A stretch of DNA of 64,000 nucleotides. Source: an uncultured Thermoguttaceae bacterium (GTDB lineage Bacteria > Planctomycetota > Planctomycetia > Pirellulales > Thermoguttaceae). Below the pieces are notes generated by a model. That model searched no databases. It was not told the origin of the DNA and saw only the letters and a program-made list of their open reading frames with translations. Where the stretch lies: the NCBI GenBank assembly GCA_938084835.1, contig CALKER010000006.1, positions 992,001 through 1,056,000 on the forward strand, written 5' to 3'. This document shows, piece by piece, positions 19,639-28,440 of the stretch (the stretch's first letter is position 1; every line of letters begins with the position of its first letter). The position numbers and the translations under genes were made by a program.

Positions 19639-20190
19639 CTAACCTCCAGCCGGAATCATTCCAAGAAGGAAGACCATACCGAAAATTCCGACTGTTTCCA
19701 CAATCCCCATGGCAATGATGATAAACGCTAACCCTTTGCCTTCACCCTCGCTCAGAGCTCGAATACCGGCGGCTCCAATAAGACCCTGCATCCAGGCGGA
19801 GAGCATCTCGGCAATACCCGTGGCAATTCCCACTCCGAAAAGAAGCCCGGCATCAAAAATACTGACATCAACATTGGCAAATACACTGCGCATATTGTTC
19901 ATTACGATCATCGCGTAGAGCGTTTGGCTGATAGGCATGCCTACCAAGATGATGTATGTGAAGCTGAGGTTTCGGCCGGCCCGGGCCTCTTTTGCCCAGG
20001 CCCCCGCAGCCGCTTGGCCGGCAAACCCAATCCCTAACGAGCTTCCCAAGGCGGCAAGTCCTAAGCACAGGGCGCTAGCTCCTTCCCCTAAGAAACGCCA
20101 AAAGAGTTCACCCCTGCTCATTGGCTCTTCGATCATGCCCAGTACACTACCTAAGCCCAACGCGCACACGACTAATGACATCTTTGTCAT
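19639..20190 (-). CDS. atpK: V-type ATP synthase subunit K (proteolipid c ring)
   Basis: 183 residues from ATG 20190, with AAGGAG 8 bases upstream; a longer frame to 20286 would add a hydrophilic tail. Two helical hairpins are fused, giving four membrane segments, as in Enterococcus NtpK. TM2 carries GMPISQTLYAM (Ser88, Gln89, Tyr92), TM3 carries WMQGLIGAAG (Gln135) and TM4 carries MGIVETVGIFG (Glu165, the ion-carrying carboxylate). These match the NtpK ligand set Thr64, Gln65, Tyr68, Gln110 and Glu139, which supports Na+ specificity; this is inference by alignment. It is the last gene of the V-ATPase set, 174 bases after subunit I. Confidence 0.95.
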   Translation of the reverse strand: MTKMSLVVCALGLGSVLGMIEEPMSRGELFWRFLGEGASALCLGLAALGSSLGIGFAGQAAAGAWAKEARAGRNLSFTYIILVGMPISQTLYAMIVMNNMRSVFANVDVSIFDAGLLFGVGIATGIAEMLSAWMQGLIGAAGIRALSEGEGKGLAFIIIAMGIVETVGIFGMVFLLGMIPAGG

Positions 20191-20364
20191 TACTGACACT
20201 CCTTGCGTTTTTGTAAACTTGAGTATCTCGTTTTTGGTTTGTACTCTGGATGCCTTCCTCCACGTCCGCCGATGGGCGAGAGCCAATCCACGGTTGAGTT
20301 CTCGCCCAGGAGTCTTCTCAAAGTTAGGTGATCCTGCCAGCAGAGTAAATTTTCTTTGGACGGC

Positions 20365-22149
20365 TTACGGAATCCCGCCGTGTGACAACACTCGTCGAGC
20401 AAAGGGCCGATATGGATAGCCCGTCCACTGCATTCCGAGATTATTCGAAAATTCAAGCATATTCAAACGTACACCATGGGCGAACATCGCAATAAGACAA
20501 AGTCCCAAGTTAAGCCCGTGGGCCAAAACCAAAACGATCGCTGCTAACCAGATATTCCCAATTTCCATGGCCATCTGGTTAAAGCTTGCGCCGAGTACAC
20601 TGCTGGCGAGTCCCACGGCCATTAATCGCACATAGCTGATCACGTCCGAAAAAGCAGACAACATCGAAAGCGGAAAGCTTGCAAACCCAAAAAGGAGCGC
20701 TTTGGCGGCATTATAGCTTGGGTGGGCAAATCCGATGGCCAGTGTTGCTCCCACTAGGAGCAAATAGGGCCACGGTGTTTCCCAGCCAAACGAGCCTTTG
20801 CAAACGAAGAAATTGACGACTCCGTACATGCCCCAAATGAAAATTCCCCACCCAAATTTAGCTAAGGCTCGCGGATCCGGCCAAAAGCGGATCGCCTGCC
20901 AAAACTGGGCTAAACTGAGGTGAACTGCCCCGATCGTAAAACTAAGACGCATCATGAAGAGCCGCGACTCCTCCGCCAAGCTGATCGTAATAAGCGGCTC
21001 GTAAAAGGGCAAAGAAGCACCAAAGAAGCTATTGGTCACTACACCCCACGCGGTAGCCACCGCTCCCACGATCATGAGAAGTTGTGTGAACGCCGCTCCG
21101 AGGGATTGGGCAATCTTTTTATACAATAACGCCGGAACAAGGAAGAGAATTGCTCCATAGCCTCCATCGCTAATTAAAATGGCCGTGAAAAGCGGGAGGG
21201 CAATCATGAACGGCACGGACACATCGTATTCCCGATAGCCCGGAGTGGTCCCCAGCATTTGAAAAAGGCCCTCAATCGCGCGGGCCCACCGTGGCGGTCG
21301 AACCAGGGTCGGAGGATTATCCTCTGGGCCGGGTTCAAGGATTTGAAAACCCACCGGATAGGGGCAGTCTGCCAGCCACTTCTCAAGCGGTGGAACTTTC
21401 TCCGCGGGAACCCACCCCTGAAGAGCAAAAAGCTCCTCGTCAGTCACAGATCCACGGATGGCCACGGTCTCGGCAATCTGTTCTTCCAACTCTGCTAACT
21501 CGCGTTGGAGCGCCGGCACCAGGTTTGCAAGCTCCGCCAACCGCCGCATATCCTGACGAAGTATTTCTTCGGTTTGCTTTGCCTCCCCCCGGATTGTAGC
21601 CGCATCGCGTGCCGGCAGTGGTATCGGTTGGGCGCCCTCAGGCACCCGAGGCTCTCCGTCGCGACAGACGACGGCTACAAGGAAGCGACCGCCGGGCAAT
21701 TCCCCAGCTACCTGAAGATAATCCCCCTTGACTTCGCCCAGCAAGCGTTGGGGGACTTCGAAGAACTGCACAGAAACGCCCACCTGTGCTAGTTGTGCCA
21801 CATCCGCTAAGGACAGTTCGCCCCAAATGCTGGTTACTTGTTCCAGCTGATGGTACAGCACTGCCAGCCGGTTGCGGCCTTCGGCGGCACGACGCTGAAT
21901 ATCCAGGACCTCTTGCGCTGCATCAGTGGGTGCAAGTTCGGGTGGCCGCCCTTCCGGTTTGACATGGGAGAGAATTTGGATCGCCTGTCGCACCATCTCT
22001 ACGCGGCGGATCATGACTTCATCCGGCACAGCCTTTTGTGGATCTACCGGTACCAGGTGAATAACACCGAGCTCCGCCAGACGATCCAGAATAGCCTCGC
22101 GATCGGAAGTTCGGCCGGCTACGAACACCTTTCGCATCGGCACAATCAT
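20365..22149 (-). CDS. atpI: V-type ATP synthase subunit I (stator/ion half-channel)
   Basis: 594 residues. The N-terminal ~290 residues are cytoplasmic with coiled coil (around TIRGEAKQTEEILRQDMRRL), starting with the family pattern MIVPMRKVFVAGRTSDREAI. The C-terminal part has seven or so membrane helices. FSDVISYVRLMAVGLASSVL holds the essential arginine that faces the c-ring carboxylate. It overlaps the subunit D gene by four bases (ATGA), so the two are translationally coupled. The protein forms the half-channels and the peripheral stalk attachment of the V-type enzyme. Confidence 0.96.
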   Translation of the reverse strand: MIVPMRKVFVAGRTSDREAILDRLAELGVIHLVPVDPQKAVPDEVMIRRVEMVRQAIQILSHVKPEGRPPELAPTDAAQEVLDIQRRAAEGRNRLAVLYHQLEQVTSIWGELSLADVAQLAQVGVSVQFFEVPQRLLGEVKGDYLQVAGELPGGRFLVAVVCRDGEPRVPEGAQPIPLPARDAATIRGEAKQTEEILRQDMRRLAELANLVPALQRELAELEEQIAETVAIRGSVTDEELFALQGWVPAEKVPPLEKWLADCPYPVGFQILEPGPEDNPPTLVRPPRWARAIEGLFQMLGTTPGYREYDVSVPFMIALPLFTAILISDGGYGAILFLVPALLYKKIAQSLGAAFTQLLMIVGAVATAWGVVTNSFFGASLPFYEPLITISLAEESRLFMMRLSFTIGAVHLSLAQFWQAIRFWPDPRALAKFGWGIFIWGMYGVVNFFVCKGSFGWETPWPYLLLVGATLAIGFAHPSYNAAKALLFGFASFPLSMLSAFSDVISYVRLMAVGLASSVLGASFNQMAMEIGNIWLAAIVLVLAHGLNLGLCLIAMFAHGVRLNMLEFSNNLGMQWTGYPYRPFARRVLSHGGIP

Positions 22150-22805
22150 AGGGCCTCCTCCTGAGCAGGGGCCAGCCTGGGGTGGGCCAGTTCCTCAGCC
22201 AAAGCGGTCGCTAGTTTCTTCTTCGCGATTTTTGCCCGTCCCACGGCGTCCCGCATTTCGTCTCCCAACTTAATGCGAATGCGGCGAATCGCGTCTTTGG
22301 CGCGGGGGATCATTACTTTTTCGAACAAATTGACGCGCTGGATAATGCGCGAAAGCTCCTTTTGCAAAAGCCTTTCTTGCTCCCGAAGTACATCCACAAG
22401 GGCTTCACGGCGGCTTTTTTCTTGAAGATCGATTAGCGCTTGATCCACCCACGGAGGCGTAGCAAACAAGCTGTAACGAACCTCGGGAAAAAGCACTTGA
22501 TGAAGCACCGGAATTTCCACCCCCGCGATGTTCTTTCTACCCAAAACCACACGCGACGGCTTCGCCCATCGATGAAGCGGAATGATCAACCGATCGCCAA
22601 AGACGGTGTGATAACGCTTGATCTGAGTCTCCGTCTCCTCAGCGGCTTGTTCTGCCGCGCGACGTTGCCGAACTACGTCGCGCACTGCAAGCTGAAGCCT
22701 TTGCTGCTTCAGCTTGAGCATTGGCAAATACCGCTGGTAGCGTGCCAGCGCGTCGCGATACCGCTTAAGTTCGGGTCGAGTTAGTTTAATTTTCTTTTCC
22801 GGCAC
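22146..22805 (-). CDS. atpD: V-type ATP synthase subunit D (central stalk)
   Basis: 219 residues from a GTG start at 22805, with AGGA 8 bases upstream. The N-terminus KKIKLTRPELKRYRDALARYQRYLPMLKLKQQRL is the long helix of the rotor shaft. The C-terminal half (EKVMIPRAKDAIRRIRIKLGDEMRDAVGRAKIAKKK) is the returning helix with the conserved IPRAK. The region between residues 70 and 130 is the globular end that contacts the rotor base. The protein couples ATP turnover in A3B3 to c-ring rotation. It begins 343 bases after subunit B, unlike the tight spacing elsewhere in the operon. Confidence 0.95.
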   Translation of the reverse strand: MPEKKIKLTRPELKRYRDALARYQRYLPMLKLKQQRLQLAVRDVVRQRRAAEQAAEETETQIKRYHTVFGDRLIIPLHRWAKPSRVVLGRKNIAGVEIPVLHQVLFPEVRYSLFATPPWVDQALIDLQEKSRREALVDVLREQERLLQKELSRIIQRVNLFEKVMIPRAKDAIRRIRIKLGDEMRDAVGRAKIAKKKLATALAEELAHPRLAPAQEEAL

Positions 22806-23148
22806 ATCCGCAATCCTGATGCATCAACCAGGACTCAATGTTCACCGTTTTATCTGTTAAGTACCTGCTGACTTTAGGCCAACAGCTCCTGCCCCACAAA
22901 GCTGAATTGTAAAGGGACGGCATCATGGCCGAATTGCGCCCCAACGATGCGTTCGTATCAACCAATCGAGCCACCCTCTGCCTCGTCCTCGGAGCATCCG
23001 TTCCTAGGATATTAAGTAGACCCCTCCTTAAACAGAAATCACAGTAGGTTTAGTTCTATACCTTCACCGAAAAAACTTGTCCTCGCACTCCACAGCTTCA
23101 CTACACATGGTGAAAAGAGGCTTTTCTTTGCGGCAAAGCAGAAAACTG
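22806..23148. other. Unusual 343-base gap inside the V-ATPase operon
   Basis: Lies between the end of subunit B and the start of subunit D on the minus strand. Its length would fit a subunit F gene (about 100 residues), but no frame here reads like subunit F and stops interrupt all of them. It may carry a second promoter for D-I-K or be decayed sequence. Confidence 0.5.
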
Positions 23149-24489
23149 TCAGCTTCCAGCGGCGAGGGCTGGCTCCCTTACCTCTGTGGTGAGCCGAGGC
23201 TTTGGCCAATACTTGTCGATAAGGCTGCGGCGAATGCCTGTCTCGGCTGGTTCGAAACACTCCGCCAAAATCTTCCAGCAACGATCCAGGGCTTCGAACA
23301 AAGGAATGTTAACAGCCAGGTCCATAATCCGCTGTTCGAATAGTTCCCCATATTTAAGCAGCTTGCGGTCCCACTCCGACATTTCGAATCCCATGTCACG
23401 TTTTTCGCGGCTTTCCCGGCAGAGGGCATACAGCTGGATGCACCCATCCATGATGGCACGATGATCATCCCGCGTCTTACCGTTGACGCGCTGCTTGAGC
23501 CGAGACAACGATCCAAAAGGCTCAATCCGTCCATTGCGGAGGTAAAACTGACCCTCTGTGATATAACCGGTGTTATCTGGCACCGGGTGGGTAACGTCGT
23601 CACCTGGCATCGTCACCACCGCCAGCACTGTCAACGAACCAGCACCCTCGAGGTCTACAGCCTTCTCATATCGGCGCGCAAGCTGAGTGTACAAGTCGCC
23701 AGGATAACCCCGGTTAGAAGGGATTTGCTCCATGATGATTGAGATTTCTTTGAGGGCGTCGGAAAACGCGGTCATATCAGTCAACAGCACCAAGACACGT
23801 TTTCCTTGCAGAGCGAATTGCTCGCCCACCGCTAAACACAGGTCGGGCACCATGAGGCATTCCACCACCGGATCAGCCGCGGTGTGGATGAACATTATCG
23901 TTCGCCCTAGTACTCCCCCTTCCTCAAATGTGCGGCGGAACTTCAGATAATCATCGTGACGCAGGCCCATACCTCCCAAAATGATGATATCAGCATCCGC
24001 CTGAAGTCCGATCCGGGCCAACAGCTCGTTGTACGGCTCACCGGGGACGGAAAAGATCGGCAACTTTTGTGATTCCACAAGCGAGTTAAACACATCAATC
24101 ATGGGAATGCCGGTGTGGATCATTTTGTCCGGCAATCGGCGCCGCACCGGGTTCACCGGAGGTGTCCCTATCGCAATCGGTTTGCCGCTCAGATCCACGC
24201 GGCCGTCGCGTGGCCGACCGGACCCGTCAAGCACCCGCCCAAGGAGCGCATCGGAAAAGGGAATCTGCATAGGACGGTGGAGAAACTCGATTCGATCCCG
24301 ATTCGATACCCCCTGAGAACCGGCAAAAATCTGCAGACTTACCCGCGGTCCGTCCAACCGAATCACTTGCGCGTAGGAGGTTCCCTGCGCGGTATGAATC
24401 AGCGCTAACTCTCCATACCCCACGCCCGTGGCCCGAACGGTCACCACATTGCCCACGATCCGCTCAATCTCGTCAAAGTATTTCCGCAT
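23149..24489 (-). CDS. atpB: V-type ATP synthase subunit B (non-catalytic)
   Basis: 446 residues. It alternates with A in the A3B3 head and does not hydrolyse ATP. Where catalytic subunits carry a P-loop, it has [15 protein letters not shown], which lacks the GKT needed for catalysis. Family markers include [68 protein letters not shown] and [22 protein letters not shown] 24489 lies only 6 bases after the subunit A stop, so the genes are co-transcribed. Confidence 0.97.
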   Translation of the reverse strand: MRKYFDEIERIVGNVVTVRATGVGYGELALIHTAQGTSYAQVIRLDGPRVSLQIFAGSQGVSNRDRIEFLHRPMQIPFSDALLGRVLDGSGRPRDGRVDLSGKPIAIGTPPVNPVRRRLPDKMIHTGIPMIDVFNSLVESQKLPIFSVPGEPYNELLARIGLQADADIIILGGMGLRHDDYLKFRRTFEEGGVLGRTIMFIHTAADPVVECLMVPDLCLAVGEQFALQGKRVLVLLTDMTAFSDALKEISIIMEQIPSNRGYPGDLYTQLARRYEKAVDLEGAGSLTVLAVVTMPGDDVTHPVPDNTGYITEGQFYLRNGRIEPFGSLSRLKQRVNGKTRDDHRAIMDGCIQLYALCRESREKRDMGFEMSEWDRKLLKYGELFEQRIMDLAVNIPLFEALDRCWKILAECFEPAETGIRRSLIDKYWPKPRLTTEVREPALAAGS

Positions 24490-24495
24490 GGCTCA

Positions 24496-26268
24496 TTAAC
24501 CTCGGCCTTTTGTTGCAATGAAGTGGTCGATCTGCTTCAAGTAATCCTGAAACTCTTGCGAATCCCACGGGGCATAATTCCAGTTTCGGAATAAATCAGT
24601 TATTTCCACCATTTTTCGCCGCGCTTCGGATTTGTCGGCGAAATTAAAATCCGTGTCCACCACTTCCACAACCTTAGCAAAGACAAATTTTTGCCGCTCC
24701 GCCGGAGTGGCCGCGTCCACAGGGTCGAACGCGTTTTGCTGAAGGTAACAGTTGTCCACGAAGTCCGCTTTAAGCATCACTGTGAAATCTTGCACCGAGA
24801 TGCCCTCTTCTCCTACCACGGTCATCATTTGCCGAACTTCGTGACCCTGCACCAGCAGCCGACGGATGCGCGCTATCACCTTGGGATCAATGATACCGTG
24901 ATATTGGCTCCAAGAATCAAGCGGATCAATCGAGGGGAATCGGCGAGCTTCCGCGCGAGCCCGCGATAACCCGTGGAATGCCCCTACCACTTTCAGTGTG
25001 GCCTGTGTGACTGGCTCTTCAAAGTTTCCCCCGGCCGGACTGACCGTGCCGCCAATGGTGAGGGAGCCTTTTCGTCCATCTTTCAACTCGATCACCCCAG
25101 CCCGTTCGTAAAAGGCTGCAATTCGGCTTTCCAAGTACGCCGGGAAGGCTTCTTCCCCCGGGATCTCCTCCAACCGACCGGAGATCTCCCGCATGGCCTG
25201 CGCCCAGCGGGAAGTAGAGTCAACAAGGAGAAGCACATCGAGTCCCATCTGACGATAATATTCTCCAAGAGTCGCCGCCGTATACACGGATGCCTCACGG
25301 GCGGCTACAGGCATCGCCGATGTATTACAAATGATAATGGTTCGCTCCATCAGGCTTCGCCCAGTACGCGGGTCGATGAGTTCGGGAAACTCCCGAAGCG
25401 TTTCCACTACCTCACCAGCACGCTCCCCGCAGGCGGCAATGATCACAATGTCGATTTCCGCATATCGGGACGTGATCTGTTGTAAAACTGTTTTCCCCGC
25501 ACCAAATGGTCCCGGGATGCAATATGTGCCCCCGCGCAAAATGGGGAACAGCGTATCGATGATTCGCACCCGCGTGACTAGGGGTTCGCTGGGAAGCAGC
25601 CGCCGCCGTGAAACATTCAAGGGACGTTTCACAGGCCAGCGCTGCTGCATGGTCACTGAACGTTCTACTCCGTCGGCACCAACGAGTACGGCGATCTCTT
25701 GATTGACCGTGTATTCGCCCGCCGGTGCTATTTTCTTCACCGTAAACGGTCCCTCCCAGGCAAAAGGAACCATGATGTGGTGGCTGAATATCCCCTCCGG
25801 CACCGTGCCGAGTGTCTCACCAGCCTCCACCACATCGCCAGCTTTTACCCGGGGCGTGAAAGCCCACGGTTGAGTCAGAGAAACAGCATGGAGATACACG
25901 CCCGGCCGCAAGAAATAACCGACAAGGTCCGCCAACTCCGGAAGGGGATTTTGGAGTCCGTCGTAAATTCGCCCCAAAAGCCCCGGGGCCAATACTGCCG
26001 AGAGCATCTCCGGCCGAAATTCCACCTCGTCTCCTACTCGCAGACCTCCCGTTTCCTCGAAAACTTGGAGGTCAACTTCATTTCCCCGAACTCGAATCAC
26101 TTCGCTCATCATCCGCACCCCGTCGGAGCGGACGCAATAGCCAACCGAATTTTGCACCACGCGACCCGAGGTTTCGGCAGTCACCAAATTCCCAAAGACA
26201 CCAATCACCTTTCCCCGAACGACGTTGTCACCGGCCGGAGTTACTTGTTCGGCAACTGTGCTAGCCAT
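24496..26268 (-). CDS. atpA: V-type ATP synthase subunit A (catalytic)
   Basis: 590 residues from ATG 26268; an in-frame TTG at 26286 is an alternative start. It is the ATP-hydrolysing or -synthesising subunit. Residues about 110-200 hold the extra non-homologous region typical of V-type A chains. The P-loop is GPFGAGKTVLQQ, followed by AACGERAGEVVETL with the catalytic Glu, TSRWAQAMREISGRLEEIPG with the conserved Arg and Glu residues, and FPSIDPLDSWSQYHG. ATP synthesis or pump direction cannot be read from the sequence. The gene follows the DUF2764 gene by 28 bases. Confidence 0.97.
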   Translation of the reverse strand: MASTVAEQVTPAGDNVVRGKVIGVFGNLVTAETSGRVVQNSVGYCVRSDGVRMMSEVIRVRGNEVDLQVFEETGGLRVGDEVEFRPEMLSAVLAPGLLGRIYDGLQNPLPELADLVGYFLRPGVYLHAVSLTQPWAFTPRVKAGDVVEAGETLGTVPEGIFSHHIMVPFAWEGPFTVKKIAPAGEYTVNQEIAVLVGADGVERSVTMQQRWPVKRPLNVSRRRLLPSEPLVTRVRIIDTLFPILRGGTYCIPGPFGAGKTVLQQITSRYAEIDIVIIAACGERAGEVVETLREFPELIDPRTGRSLMERTIIICNTSAMPVAAREASVYTAATLGEYYRQMGLDVLLLVDSTSRWAQAMREISGRLEEIPGEEAFPAYLESRIAAFYERAGVIELKDGRKGSLTIGGTVSPAGGNFEEPVTQATLKVVGAFHGLSRARAEARRFPSIDPLDSWSQYHGIIDPKVIARIRRLLVQGHEVRQMMTVVGEEGISVQDFTVMLKADFVDNCYLQQNAFDPVDAATPAERQKFVFAKVVEVVDTDFNFADKSEARRKMVEITDLFRNWNYAPWDSQEFQDYLKQIDHFIATKGRG

Positions 26269-26296
26269 TTCTTTACCCGTCCTCAACCAAAGACAC

Positions 26297-26995
26297 CTAC
26301 ATTTCCGTGGGCTTCGCCTCGCCTGAAGTCCGGCGCCATTGTTCCAAAAGCATGATTCTTAAAGCGTAGACGAGAAGTTCATCCTCCCCAAAGCTGAACC
26401 ATTCCTCGTGTTGGTCACACCAGTCCCACCGCGCCCGAATGACAACCTGCAAGCCCGCCAAGGGGGTCTTGGCCACACTCCACTCGCTGACAACATTGGA
26501 CAGATCCGCCTCACTATCGGCTAAATGAGGCACAACCAAAAACCCAGATTCATCCAGTCCCAGCTTCCGCGCCCGGGCAACAGCGAGTGCATTTCGCAGT
26601 GCCACTTCGAAGCCGACCCACTTCCTTAAGAATTCGTTGGCTAATTCCGTGCCCAGGTCATAAACGTACAGAAAATACGCCGCCCATAAGCGGTCTAACT
26701 CGATGGTGAGCGACTCGGCCACCTCCGAACCGAGCGTCAGATATGCTGGTAGGGCCGCTTCCCCTTTTGCTTGCTCCAGTGTGAGCACGACGGGCTCGAC
26801 CTCTTTCGCTTCGCCCGCCAGGTAGGCTTCCCGCTGTTCGAGGTCATCAAGAAGTGCTATTGCCCTCACCAAGCGGAAGATGCGGCGGGAGTCCTCCAGA
26901 AGATTCAAAAGGTCCGCCAATCCAACGGGGGGGACTGTCCCCAGCGTTCCTAAACCGGGCAGCGCCGTAATGAAATAGCGCAACTGGCCCAACAT
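26297..26995 (-). CDS. DUF2764 family V-ATPase operon protein
   Basis: 232 residues. The start LRYFITALPGLGTLG matches the Y-(Y/F)-L/I-(I/T)-(S/A)-LP opening of DUF2764, and the remainder is mainly helical. It sits between E and A, the place DUF2764 occupies in Chlamydia, Bacteroidetes and spirochaete V-ATPase operons. In those operons it replaces the C/d-type subunit, and it is widely thought to be the functional counterpart. No experimental role is claimed here. ATG 26995 has only a weak ribosome-binding site. Confidence 0.88.
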   Translation of the reverse strand: MLGQLRYFITALPGLGTLGTVPPVGLADLLNLLEDSRRIFRLVRAIALLDDLEQREAYLAGEAKEVEPVVLTLEQAKGEAALPAYLTLGSEVAESLTIELDRLWAAYFLYVYDLGTELANEFLRKWVGFEVALRNALAVARARKLGLDESGFLVVPHLADSEADLSNVVSEWSVAKTPLAGLQVVIRARWDWCDQHEEWFSFGEDELLVYALRIMLLEQWRRTSGEAKPTEM

Positions 26996-27073
26996 CTTGC
27001 AAAACTTCTTTACCTTCTCGCTGAAACTTTTTGACTTGTTTCTATCTAGCCGACTACCGGGGCCTCCAGCTTG

Positions 27074-27730
27074 TCAACTCGCGGAGGACTCCGACTGGGT
27101 AGTTGCGACGGCCCGATCGATAATCGCTTGTATCTCAGGCGCTACGATCTGACTCAATAATTGAGTGACCGCTTCCGGAGTGACTTCCACCGTGCCAGAG
27201 CTTATTTTGTATTCAAATCCCGACTTATTGAGCACGGCCGAAATTTCGGGCACAAAATCCGACTCACCGTGGGATGCTGCAAGGAGGCGGCACTGGGCCA
27301 AAAGCCAATCGCGGAGTTCAGCCTGAGAATCTTCCGGAATGCGTATTACTAGGGGGGGCCGACCTCTCACCTCTGCGGCTGCATATTCCTGAAGGATTTG
27401 AGCAATTAATCGTTTTAAAAACTCCGGATCACTGAAGGTCGCCTCGACCGCCTTAGCAAGGACCGCCGTCAGTGCTCGAGTCAAAGTTACGCGAAGAAGT
27501 CCTACCACGTCGCGGGCTGCCAGCTCCAAATCGGTTCGCGTTCTTTCGAGAGTGATCGCCCTCTGGCGCTCCGCATCCTCGATAAGTCGCTGAGCTTCGG
27601 CTTTTGCCGCCTGAATGATCTGATCTGCTTCCTGCTGAGCTTGTCGCTTAACTTCCTCAGCCTCCTTTTTGGCCGCCTCGACGCCCTCTGCCCGGAGCCG
27701 GCTAATAAAAGCATCAATTGTTTGGGCCAT
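27074..27730 (-). CDS. atpE: V-type ATP synthase subunit E (peripheral stalk)
   Basis: 218 residues. A long alpha-helix rich in Glu, Lys, Ala and Gln covers residues about 5-75 (AAKKEAEEVKRQAQQEADQI), forming the coiled stalk. A C-terminal globular domain of about 120 residues follows (FEYKISSGTVEVTPEAVTQLL). It is the first gene of the V-ATPase set, with GAGGAG six bases before ATG 27730. The promoter of the operon should lie in the gap to the right. Confidence 0.93.
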   Translation of the reverse strand: MAQTIDAFISRLRAEGVEAAKKEAEEVKRQAQQEADQIIQAAKAEAQRLIEDAERQRAITLERTRTDLELAARDVVGLLRVTLTRALTAVLAKAVEATFSDPEFLKRLIAQILQEYAAAEVRGRPPLVIRIPEDSQAELRDWLLAQCRLLAASHGESDFVPEISAVLNKSGFEYKISSGTVEVTPEAVTQLLSQIVAPEIQAIIDRAVATTQSESSAS

Positions 27731-28440
27731 TCGGAGCTCCTCTTTGTATTATCATTAAATTCACCGGAAAGGTAATTAATCGATATCGGGTAACTCCTAC
27801 CATGAAAGTCCTATGGCTTTCCCATCAAAATCCCATAAGTTGTGGCGTATTCTGGCGCGCAATGACGAACACCCCATGTGTATTCAAGAAATTTTTTAAT
27901 GGGATTATAGCCGAGGCCGACTGAGTGCGGAAACTGGAAGCCAACCAATTGCTCCGGGAATTGATGCCGTTCGCGCGGCGCTAAATTGAGCCGATCAGAA
28001 AAAGATTCGATATGCTCTGTTCATGACAGAATGATTAGTATCACTCCCAAAAAAGTTTATTATCAGGCAATTTCCGTTGTTCAGGGGGAATTTTCGCAGG
28101 CGAGGAGAGCCTTTTCCATGGGAAAAGTTACGAGATACCGGGCGATAGAGATAAGAGTTTTCGCACGCGCGAATTTTCTTTCGGGAAACCACTAAATCAG
28201 TTTCTTTACGTACAGACTGATTTCTTTAGAAACTTACGAACCGGGCCAGGCGATTTAAATTATTGAGGACTAGATCCGCGTTTCTCCCGAAACAGGTTTT
28301 TATGTTCTGGCCGCTTTGAGCGAGAAAACCGCTGGGACCACCCCTTTCCGGAGGAACTGGACCAACAACTTCCACTTTGACCGTCGCCCAAACGAGCGCC
28401 GTTCCAAGAAGGCGCTCTCACATATGCCAGAGAAGGTCGC
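27731..28440. other. Intergenic 710 bases upstream of the V-ATPase operon
   Basis: The gap lies upstream of the leftward V-ATPase operon and downstream of the leftward DUF3352-like gene. It is AT-rich and probably carries the V-ATPase promoter. An 8-base inverted repeat, AAATCAGT (28194-28201) and ACTGATTT (28216-28223), is present, but without a run of T it is not a good terminator. No gene was recognised. Confidence 0.4.

Noticed and set aside
28194-28223. AT-rich inverted repeat considered as terminator
   Set aside because: Weak stem, long loop and no T run.
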